A stretch of 31,684 nt of DNA, from NCBI GenBank assembly GCA_036396755.1, contig DASWKG010000109.1, positions 1 to 31,684 of the forward strand, given 5' to 3'. The position numbers and the translations under genes were made by a program. Below the pieces are notes generated by a model, which saw only the letters and a program-made list of their open reading frames with translations, did not search any database and was not told the DNA's origin. Origin of the DNA: DASWKG01 sp036396755 (GTDB lineage Bacteria; Actinomycetota; UBA4738; CALAEC01). Below are positions 22,330 through 28,995 of this stretch, one piece after another. The first letter of the stretch is position 1, and each line of letters starts with the position of its first letter.

Positions 22330-22848
22330 TCAGGCCTCCTGATGTCCGTTCATGGCCGGGCAGACGTGCCCCTCGGCCTCGATCGGGTTCCCGCAGAAGC
22401 GGCATTGGGGCCGGCCGGCCGCGCAGACCGCCGCCCCGTGGCGGGCGAGCGCGATCATCTGCTCGGGCGTGGCCCAGAGGCGCGCCTGCTCCCCGAGCGA
22501 GATCTTCTCTTCCTCGTCGTCCTCGTCGCCGGGGACGAGCTCCTCGGCCTCGAGCAGGATGAGGCCGCGATCCTCCTCGTAGCCCACCGCCAGGCGGCCG
22601 GCCCGCCACTCGGGGTCGAGGGGCTGCTCGAGGTCCATGCTCCCCGCGGCGAGATCCTCGGCCTCGACGGGACGGCCCAGCCCGGAGAGCACCTCGACGA
22701 CCGTCGCCGACAGCAGCTGCACCTGCTGCTTCTCGACGAGGATCGTCACGAGCCGGTCGCCGCGGCGAGCCTGGATGAAGAAGGTGCGCTCGCCCGGCTC
22801 ACCCACGGCTCCGACGGTGATCCGGTCGACGGGGTCGAGCTCTACCAC
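22330..22848 (-). CDS. DUF3090 family protein
   Basis: The 172-residue protein fits DUF3090: an N-terminal beta-rich part (RITVGAVGEPGERTFFIQARRGDRLVTILVEKQQV), an acidic middle (VPGDEDDEEEKISLGEQARLWATPEQMIALA) and a C-terminal zinc-ribbon-like end CRFCGNPIEAEGHVCP. The function is unknown. It is found next to SCO1664-like and histidine phosphatase genes in many actinobacteria, often near mshC of mycothiol synthesis. The start is GTG 22848, 4 bp after the upstream stop. Confidence 0.9.
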   Translation of the reverse strand: MVELDPVDRITVGAVGEPGERTFFIQARRGDRLVTILVEKQQVQLLSATVVEVLSGLGRPVEAEDLAAGSMDLEQPLDPEWRAGRLAVGYEEDRGLILLEAEELVPGDEDDEEEKISLGEQARLWATPEQMIALARHGAAVCAAGRPQCRFCGNPIEAEGHVCPAMNGHQEA

Positions 22849-22852
22849 CCGC

Positions 22853-23464
22853 CTATCCTGTCAGGTCGGCGAGGGAGCCGGTGTCGTTGACGCGGAGCAC
22901 GCGCGGCCCCCCATCGCCGAGAGCGAGGACCGTGACCGAGGCCGGCGACACCTCGAGGCGCTGGTACAGGTCGATATGGACGCCGGCGAAGTGGGCGAGC
23001 GACAGCCTGATCACGTCGCCGTGGGTGACGACGGCGACGGTGCGTCGCGGATGACGGGCCGCCACCTCCTCGAGCGCCCCAACCGACCTCGCCTGCGCCT
23101 CCACGAGCGTCTCGCCCCCCGGGAACCGGGCCATCGAGGGGCGCGACCGGATCGTCCTCCACGCGCGCATCCTCGCCAGCGACCCGAACGTCCGCCCCGC
23201 CCAGTCGCCGTAGTCCACCTCGTTGAAGCCGGGCAGAACCGTGGGCGAGAGCCTTCGTCCCGCGGCGATCGCCTCCGCGGTCTCGAGGCAGCGCTCGAGG
23301 GGACTCGAGTAGAGCGCCGCGAGCTTGACCCTCTCGAGGTGGCGGGCGAGCGCCTCGGTCTGCCGGCGCCCGAGCTCGGAGATGCGGACGCCCGGCGTCC
23401 TGCCGTAGAGGCGCTTGCCGGTCTGGTCGGTGACCGCGTGCCGGATCAGGAGGAGGAGGCTCAC
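22853..23464 (-). CDS. Histidine phosphatase family protein (MSMEG_4193-like)
   Basis: The 203-residue protein is in the phosphoglycerate-mutase-like histidine phosphatase family. The N-terminal LLLLIRHAVTD carries the phospho-accepting His9, with arginines in GRTPGV and SSPLERCLETAEAI. The acid is in FNEVDYGDW, and the second histidine is in VVTHGDVIR. The substrate is unknown. It leads the operon with DUF3090 and SCO1664-like genes. The GTG start at 23464 is placed by the conserved N-terminus; no clear ribosome site is visible. Confidence 0.9.
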   Translation of the reverse strand: MSLLLLIRHAVTDQTGKRLYGRTPGVRISELGRRQTEALARHLERVKLAALYSSPLERCLETAEAIAAGRRLSPTVLPGFNEVDYGDWAGRTFGSLARMRAWRTIRSRPSMARFPGGETLVEAQARSVGALEEVAARHPRRTVAVVTHGDVIRLSLAHFAGVHIDLYQRLEVSPASVTVLALGDGGPRVLRVNDTGSLADLTG

Positions 23465-23490
23465 TGGATCGTCACCCGATCGTCATGCTT

Positions 23491-23555
23491 CCGATGGTTC
23501 CTCGCCACATCCGGCGGACATCATGTTTCCGAGGGCGCACCGTGGGAACCATCGG
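23491..23555. repeat. 11-bp inverted repeat in a divergent intergenic region
   Basis: CCGATGGTTCC (23491-23501) and GGAACCATCGG (23545-23555) are perfect inverted copies, 43 bp apart. They lie between the histidine phosphatase operon (minus) and the zinc-ribbon gene (plus). They could be paired operator half-sites or form a long hairpin. Confidence 0.55.
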
Positions 23556-23588
23556 TGCACCCCGTCGCCCGAGGAGGAGGTTCCCGCT

Positions 23589-23744
23589 ATGCCGAGATGC
23601 CCGGTCTGCGAGTCGCAGCAGGTGAGCCTCGTGCTGAACGGGACGCGCGAAGGTGTCTGCCTGTCCTGCGGCGCGACGTGGGTGCAGGACGGCGGGATCC
23701 AGCGCGGCATCCGGGCCCCCGATCAATCCGCCGGCGCCCGGTAG
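23589..23744 (+). CDS. 51-aa zinc-ribbon protein
   Basis: The product starts MPRCPVCESQQVSLVLNGTREGVCLSCGATW, with two CxxC pairs that would bind one zinc ion, as in small zinc ribbons. A Gly/Gln-rich tail follows. It has no other domain, and its function is unknown; small ribbons of this kind often bind RNA, DNA or protein. GAGGAGGAGG lies 8 nt before the ATG at 23589 and decides this start over the in-frame ATG at 23523. The last 22 bp overlap the end of lhr on the other strand. Confidence 0.7.
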   Translation: MPRCPVCESQQVSLVLNGTREGVCLSCGATWVQDGGIQRGIRAPDQSAGAR

Positions 23745-26700
23745 GTCATCCGCTTCGCCCCACCCGAGAACCCCGCTTCGGCGAGTAGTGCCGCGCCCTC
23801 CGTCTCGACGACCGGCCGCCCGTCCCACAGCTCCACGCTGAGCCTTCCCCGCGGAGCGCGCCGGGCGAGCGCGGGGAGCAGCGCGACGGCGTCGGCGAGG
23901 CGCGAGAGAGAAAGCGGGACCAACCTGCGGCCTCGGCCCTCGACCGCGAGCACGGGCTCGCCCCCCGCCACGACCAGCCAGCTCCCCGCAACCCGGGCGA
24001 GACGAACGGGGCGATCGGCCGGCACCGGAAGGAGCCGTCCGTACGGGTTCGCGGGGTCGGCGGCCGCCACGAGGACCGGAGCGCCGGGGCGCTCCCCGCG
24101 CCGCAGCCGCTCCACCACGTCGGGGAGCGCGTACTGCACGCCCGAGAGGCCCCGGATGAAATACCCGCGGCGGGCCTCCCCTCGAGCCTCCAGGTTGGCC
24201 AGCGCGTCGCGCACGAGGGCCCACGCGACGGGGACCTCGGCGGCGGCGGCCGTCTCGCGCGCGGCCAGCCCGTAGACGGCCAGCAGCCGCCGCGCCCAGG
24301 CCTCCGCCCGGGCCGCGAGGTCGCCGGACGGCTCGGGGAGCAGGCTCCAGCGGCCGTACAGCGGCGGCCTCCCGCGCGCCGGGGGCTCCTCGAGCCCGGC
24401 GGCGGCATCGTTCGTCGCCCTGCCCGCCCACACCAGCGAGAACACCGCGCCGAGCGCCTCCGGCTCGGTCAGCCCGGCCTCGGCGGCGAGCTCGGCGGTG
24501 AAGAGCGCCCCGCGCCGATCGAGTGCGGCCTCGACCGCGCGGGCCTCGTCGGTGGACGCCGGCTCGGGGTCGCGGAGGAGCAGCGTCGCCTCCTCGCGCG
24601 GGAAGATCGCGACGCGACGGCCCGGGAGACCTTGCCACAGGAGCGACCCGCCGCGGAGCAGGTCGTCGACGGCCGAGGTGGCGCCGCCGCGGAACCTCGG
24701 GGCCAGCACGTCGGGGACCAGCGCCGCCGCGGGCACCGGGACCCCCGCCACCAGCGTGGCCACCTCGCGCGCGGCCGCCGTCCCGGCGGGACGCGGCCGC
24801 GAGAGGCCGTGGCGCGCGAGCAGGAAGCCCGCGAAGCGAGCCGGGTCCACCGGCTCCACGTCTCGGCGGAGGACGCGGAGCGTCTCGCGATGGATGCGGC
24901 GGAGGTTGTCGGCGTCGACCCACTCCCGGGTGGTGCCGCCCGGCCGGTACTCACCGCTCGCGACCTCGCCCCCCGCCTGCAGGTCGGTGAGAAGGAGCGC
25001 GGCCTCCTCGGCGGGAAGCCCGGTGCGCGCGGCCGCCTCCATCGCGGTGACGGGCCCCCGGCCGGCCAGGTGGCGCCGGAGCACGGCGCGGGCGGCATCG
25101 CGGTCCCCCGACCGCATCGCCCGGTACTCCCCGGCGTGCTCGGCCGCGACCCAGCGCTCCTGCCCCCCCACCTCGAGGCGGATCGCCCGTTCGTCCGCGA
25201 CGAGGGGATCGAGCAGCTCGCGCCACCGCGCCCCGGCCCGCTCGCGGATCTCGTCGGTCGTCAGGTCGCCGAGGGAGGCGAGCGTGTCGGCCAGCTCCTC
25301 GGGATCGCGCGGGCGAGACCGCTCGTCGAGACGCTGCAGGAGGCGCTCGACGCCGGAGAGGGCGCGCTCGTCGAGCAGGTCGCGGAGGCTCTCGGGCCGG
25401 ACCACCCGCGAGAGCAGGTCGCGGTCCACGGCCAGGAGCTGGCTCCGCCATTCCGCTCGCGGCTGGTCGCCGCCGTAGAGGAGCGATCCCTCGAACTCGA
25501 AGAGGAACGCGGCCGCGAACGGCGAGGGCACGTCGGTGGCCGCCCGGTGGATCAGGATGTCGCCGCGCCGGAGGCCGGCCGCCACGCGCCGGAGGTCCCG
25601 CACGCGGAGCACGTCGTCCCAGGCCTCGCGGTAGGTCTCGAGCAGGATGGGGAAGTCGCCGAGCCGCTTCACGAGCTGGAGCAGGTCGCCGGCCCGCAGG
25701 CGCTGGAGCCAGAGCGGGGTCCGCCGGTTCGGGCCGCGGCGGGGCAGGAGGAGCGCCCGGGCCGCGTTCTCGCGGAAGAGCGTGCCGAACAGCGGCGCGA
25801 TCTGCAGCTCACGGAGCAGCAGCTCGTCGAGGTCGTCGGCGTCCGGCAGGTCGGTGATGAGGTGGAGCGGCGCGGGGGAGTCCCGGCCGGGGAAGCGGAT
25901 CATGAAGCCCGCGTCGGTGGCCACCCCTTCGACGTCGAGCCCCTCCGCGTCGCGGATGCGGGAGCGCGCGGCGAGCATCCAGCCGTGGTGGACCCGGCGG
26001 CCGAACGGCGAGTGCAGCACCACCCGCCGGTCGCCCAGCTCGTCGTCGAACTCCTCGACCACGACCGTGCGGTCGTCGGGCAGCGCCCCCGTCGACTCGC
26101 GCTGCTCCAGCAGGTACGTCCGCAGGTTGAGCGCCGCCCGGTCGCCCAGGGCGCATTCCTCGCGCAGCCAGTCGACGAGGTCGGGGTCGTCGAGCCGCTC
26201 CCCCGCCTCGCGAAGGAACCGCCCGAACCGCACGCCGAGCTCGTAGGGCCGTCCCGTGATCTCGCCGGTCCAGAACGGGATGGCCGGCATCGCGCCGGGC
26301 GCCTCGTGCACGATCACCCTGTCGCGGTCGATGTGCTGGATCCTCCAGATCGCCGACCCCAGCACGAACGAGTCGCCGATCCGCGACTCGATCACGAACT
26401 CCTCCTCGAGCTCGCCGAGCCGCGCGTCGGTGCCGGCGTGGATCACCGCGAAGTACCCGCGGTCGGGGATCGTGCCGGCGTTCTGGGCGACGAGACGGAG
26501 CGTGCCCGGCCGCGCGGTCACCTCGTCGGTCGTCCGGTTCCACGCGACGCGGGGCCGGAGCTCGCCGAAGCGAGCGGCCGGGTAGCGCCCCGCGAGCATC
26601 TGGAGCACATTGTCGAACTGCGCCCGCTCGAGGTCGCGGAACGGGTACGCCCCACGCGTCATCTCGAACATCCGTGAGGCCGTCCACGTGCCGGAGCAGG

Positions 26701-27958
26701 CGACCGACGCGAGGTGCTGCGCGAGCACGTCGAGGCATCCCTCGGGGACGTGCGTCTCCTCGACCTCGCGGCGCAGCATCCCCCGGGCGACGCCGGCCGC
26801 ATCGAGGAGGTCGGGCCGGAACTTCGGCACGATGCGGCCGACGGCGGTCTCGCCGACGAGGTGGCCCGAGCGGCCGACGCGCTGGAGACCCGCGGTGACC
26901 GTGCGCGGGCTCTCGATCTGCACCACGAGGTCGATGGCCCCGATGTCGATGCCCAGCTCGAGCGTCGAGGTCGCGACGAGCGCCGGGAGCTCGCCGGCCT
27001 TGAGCGCCCGCTCGACCTCGAGACGAGATTCGGAGGAGACGCTCCCGTGATGCACACTGCAGAGCGGCTCGCCGGCCAGCTCGTTCACCCGCGCGGCGAT
27101 GCGCTCCGATAGGCGCCGGTTGTTCACGAAGACGAGCGTCGAGCGATGCTCGCGGATCAGCCCCAGCAGCTCCTCGTAGACGCTCGGCCAGATCGTCTCG
27201 CCCGGAAGCTCTCGCAGGTCGTCGACGGTGATCTCGACACGCAGGTCCATCGCCTTGCGGCCGCCGGCGTCGAGGACGGCGACGGGTCGCGGCCCCGACG
27301 ACTCGCTCCCCGAGAGCCATGCCGCGATCCGTTCGGGCGGCTCGACGGTCGCCGACAGCCCGATCCGCTGGAGCGGCCTGCCGGTGAGCCACGCGAGCCG
27401 CTCGAGCGAAACTGCCAGGTGCGCGCCGCGCTTGTTGCCCGCGAGCGAGTGCACCTCGTCGACGATCACCGTCTCGACCGACGCGAGCGTGGCCGCGCCG
27501 CGCGGGGAGGTCAGGAGCAGGAAGAGGGACTCCGGGGTGGTGCAGAGCACGTCGGGCGGATGCCGCAGCATCCGCTGGCGGTCACGCTGGGAGGTATCAC
27601 CGGTCCGGGTGGCGATGGTGATCTCCGGGAGCGGCTCGCCGAGCCCGGCCGCCGCCTCCGCCATCCCGGCCAGCGGCACCTCGAGGTTCCGGTGGACGTC
27701 GTTGACGAGCGCGCGGAGCGGGGAGACGTAGAGCACGCGGACGCCCTGGTGATCGGCGGGCTCGCGGGAAAGCCGGTCGAGCAGGGCGAGGAAAGCGGCG
27801 AGCGTCTTCCCGGAGCCCGTGGGGGCGATGACCAGCGCGGACCCACCGCGCGCGATCGAGGGCCAGGCGAGCTCCTGGGCGGGCGTGGGCTCGCCGAACG
27901 CCTCCTCGAACCACCGCCGGGCCACCTTCCCGAGCACCGAGACCGCCGCGTCCCCCAT
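23723..27958 (-). CDS. lhr: Large helicase-related protein Lhr
   Basis: The 1411-residue product has full Lhr length. The N-terminal superfamily 2 helicase core has a Q-like PTPAQ, Walker A APTGSGKT (residues 46-52), DEVH, LSATV, TSTLELGIDIG and QRVGRSGH. A winged-helix and beta-sheet region follows, then the long Lhr C-terminal region. Lhr moves 3' to 5' on single-stranded DNA and unwinds DNA/RNA hybrids; in mycobacteria it responds to DNA damage. It follows mutY on the same strand with a 107-bp gap holding a long hairpin. Start ATG 27958 is 7 nt after a -10 hexamer, so it is probably leaderless. The 3' end overlaps the zinc-ribbon gene. Confidence 0.93.
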   Translation of the reverse strand: MGDAAVSVLGKVARRWFEEAFGEPTPAQELAWPSIARGGSALVIAPTGSGKTLAAFLALLDRLSREPADHQGVRVLYVSPLRALVNDVHRNLEVPLAGMAEAAAGLGEPLPEITIATRTGDTSQRDRQRMLRHPPDVLCTTPESLFLLLTSPRGAATLASVETVIVDEVHSLAGNKRGAHLAVSLERLAWLTGRPLQRIGLSATVEPPERIAAWLSGSESSGPRPVAVLDAGGRKAMDLRVEITVDDLRELPGETIWPSVYEELLGLIREHRSTLVFVNNRRLSERIAARVNELAGEPLCSVHHGSVSSESRLEVERALKAGELPALVATSTLELGIDIGAIDLVVQIESPRTVTAGLQRVGRSGHLVGETAVGRIVPKFRPDLLDAAGVARGMLRREVEETHVPEGCLDVLAQHLASVACSGTWTASRMFEMTRGAYPFRDLERAQFDNVLQMLAGRYPAARFGELRPRVAWNRTTDEVTARPGTLRLVAQNAGTIPDRGYFAVIHAGTDARLGELEEEFVIESRIGDSFVLGSAIWRIQHIDRDRVIVHEAPGAMPAIPFWTGEITGRPYELGVRFGRFLREAGERLDDPDLVDWLREECALGDRAALNLRTYLLEQRESTGALPDDRTVVVEEFDDELGDRRVVLHSPFGRRVHHGWMLAARSRIRDAEGLDVEGVATDAGFMIRFPGRDSPAPLHLITDLPDADDLDELLLRELQIAPLFGTLFRENAARALLLPRRGPNRRTPLWLQRLRAGDLLQLVKRLGDFPILLETYREAWDDVLRVRDLRRVAAGLRRGDILIHRAATDVPSPFAAAFLFEFEGSLLYGGDQPRAEWRSQLLAVDRDLLSRVVRPESLRDLLDERALSGVERLLQRLDERSRPRDPEELADTLASLGDLTTDEIRERAGARWRELLDPLVADERAIRLEVGGQERWVAAEHAGEYRAMRSGDRDAARAVLRRHLAGRGPVTAMEAAARTGLPAEEAALLLTDLQAGGEVASGEYRPGGTTREWVDADNLRRIHRETLRVLRRDVEPVDPARFAGFLLARHGLSRPRPAGTAAAREVATLVAGVPVPAAALVPDVLAPRFRGGATSAVDDLLRGGSLLWQGLPGRRVAIFPREEATLLLRDPEPASTDEARAVEAALDRRGALFTAELAAEAGLTEPEALGAVFSLVWAGRATNDAAAGLEEPPARGRPPLYGRWSLLPEPSGDLAARAEAWARRLLAVYGLAARETAAAAEVPVAWALVRDALANLEARGEARRGYFIRGLSGVQYALPDVVERLRRGERPGAPVLVAAADPANPYGRLLPVPADRPVRLARVAGSWLVVAGGEPVLAVEGRGRRLVPLSLSRLADAVALLPALARRAPRGRLSVELWDGRPVVETEGAALLAEAGFSGGAKRMTYRAPAD

Positions 27959-27965
27959 GCGAGCA

Positions 27966-27971
27966 ATCGTA
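27966..27971 (-). promoter_or_regulatory. -10 box of lhr
   Basis: Minus-strand TACGAT lies 7 nt before ATG 27958 and has no ribosome site after it. It suggests that lhr has its own leaderless transcript rather than only reading through from mutY. Confidence 0.5.
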
Positions 27972-28006
27972 CGGCGGCGGCCGCCCGGCCGGGTAAGGCC
28001 TCGACA

Positions 28007-28057
28007 CGTTCTGATGACACTCAGCCTCGCCGACCGAGGCCCAGTGTCAACAGAACG
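28007..28057. repeat. Long imperfect hairpin between mutY and lhr
   Basis: CGTTCTGATGACACT (28007-28021) and AGTGTCAACAGAACG (28043-28057) are inverted copies with one mismatch in 15. Inside them a second stem, GCCTCG (28024-28029) with CGAGGC (28035-28040), closes a 5-nt loop. The whole folds as one long stem with a 2x2 internal loop. No T-run follows on either strand, so it is not a standard terminator. It could be a mobile-type repeat, an operator, or a processing site for a mutY-lhr transcript. Confidence 0.65.
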
Positions 28058-28065
28058 AGGGGGGG

Positions 28066-28941
28066 TCAGTCGGGGAGGCGGACGCGGCCGCCGGGGCTGC
28101 CCCGGAGGGCCGCGGGGGCCGCGGCCACCAGGCCCTCGGCGGCGAGGGTCCGGACCGCGGCGGTCGCCGCCCGGAGCGGTCTTCCCGTGGTGGCCGCGAG
28201 GGCGGTCAGGCTGAGGCTGGGCCGCTCTCGCAGGGCCTGCACGATGCGCCCACGGAGCTGGCGGCTGGAGCCCTCGAACGCGGGCTGCCGCCCGGGCGCG
28301 GGTCGGGGCCGGCGTCCGGCCAGCCGGAACCGGCACGTCGGGGCCAGCGGACACCCGTCGCACCGGGGCATCGGACGGCACAGCTCGCGACCGAGGTCCA
28401 TGAGCGCGCCGTTCCAGGCGGCGGGGTCGTCGCGGTCGATCCACGCCTCGGCGGCGGACCGGAGGCGGTTCGAGGGCACGTCGTCGGCCTCCCGCCCGAG
28501 TCTCGCCCGGGCCACCGCCCGTCGCACGTTCGTGTCCATCGCCGGAACCGGCTGACCGAAGGCGAACGACGCGATCGCCGCCGCGGTGTACGGACCGATC
28601 CCCGGCAGCCGGCCCAGCACCTCCGGTTCCCGCGGCAACCGGCCGCCGTGCTCGCGAACCACCGCGCGAGCCGTCTCCTGCAGCGCCACCGCCCGGCGGT
28701 TGTACCCGAGCCCGGCCCACTGCCGGAGCACGTCAGAACGAGGTGCACGAGCCAGCACGGCGAACGAGTCGAACCGCTCCACGAACCGCTCGAAGGCCGG
28801 AGCCACCCGCGCCGCCTGGGTCTGCTGCAACATGATCTCGGAGACGAGCACGCGATACGGGGTGGGTCGTGTGCGCCACGGGTAGGCGTGCCGACGCGGC
28901 TCGTACCACGCCGCGAGCGCTGTGACGGCGGCGTCAGGCAC
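28066..28941 (-). CDS. mutY: A/G-specific adenine glycosylase
   Basis: MutY removes adenine mispaired with 8-oxoguanine. In this 291-residue protein the catalytic Glu35 (VSEIMLQQTQ), the helix-hairpin-helix LPGIGPYTAAAI and the catalytic Asp136 (AMDTNVRR) are clear. The iron-sulfur cysteines are 188, 194, 197 and 203. Their spacing is Cx5Cx2Cx5C, one residue shorter than the usual Cx6. The C-terminal NUDIX-like domain that reads 8-oxoguanine is missing; instead the end (RQLRGRIVQALRERPSLSLTALAATTG... LAAEGLV) looks like a winged helix. GTG 28941 lies 6 nt after a -10 hexamer. It is divergent from glgE. Confidence 0.9.
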   Translation of the reverse strand: MPDAAVTALAAWYEPRRHAYPWRTRPTPYRVLVSEIMLQQTQAARVAPAFERFVERFDSFAVLARAPRSDVLRQWAGLGYNRRAVALQETARAVVREHGGRLPREPEVLGRLPGIGPYTAAAIASFAFGQPVPAMDTNVRRAVARARLGREADDVPSNRLRSAAEAWIDRDDPAAWNGALMDLGRELCRPMPRCDGCPLAPTCRFRLAGRRPRPAPGRQPAFEGSSRQLRGRIVQALRERPSLSLTALAATTGRPLRAATAAVRTLAAEGLVAAAPAALRGSPGGRVRLPD

Positions 28942-28947
28942 GGGCGG

Positions 28948-28953
28948 AGTCTA
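28948..28953 (-). promoter_or_regulatory. -10 box of mutY
   Basis: Minus-strand TAGACT lies 6 nt before GTG 28941, a leaderless arrangement. Confidence 0.5.
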
Positions 28954-28981
28954 CCCCCTGTATGAGCGGCGGGGTCTCGGG

Positions 28982-28987
28982 TAGGGT
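28982..28987 (+). promoter_or_regulatory. -10 box of glgE
   Basis: TAGGGT lies 8 nt before ATG 28996 and only 2 nt before the in-frame ATG 28990. The spacing favours 28996 as the leaderless start. Confidence 0.45.
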
Positions 28988-28995
28988 CAATGGAC

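Noticed and set aside
24632..26677. 681-codon open frame antisense to lhr
   Set aside because: It is another GC-driven shadow; lhr has all helicase motifs in its own frame.
27959..28720. N-terminal extension of the lhr frame
   Set aside because: The extra 254 codons are Arg/Gly/Pro-rich and overlap mutY; ATG 27958 sits just after a -10 hexamer and starts the conserved helicase region.
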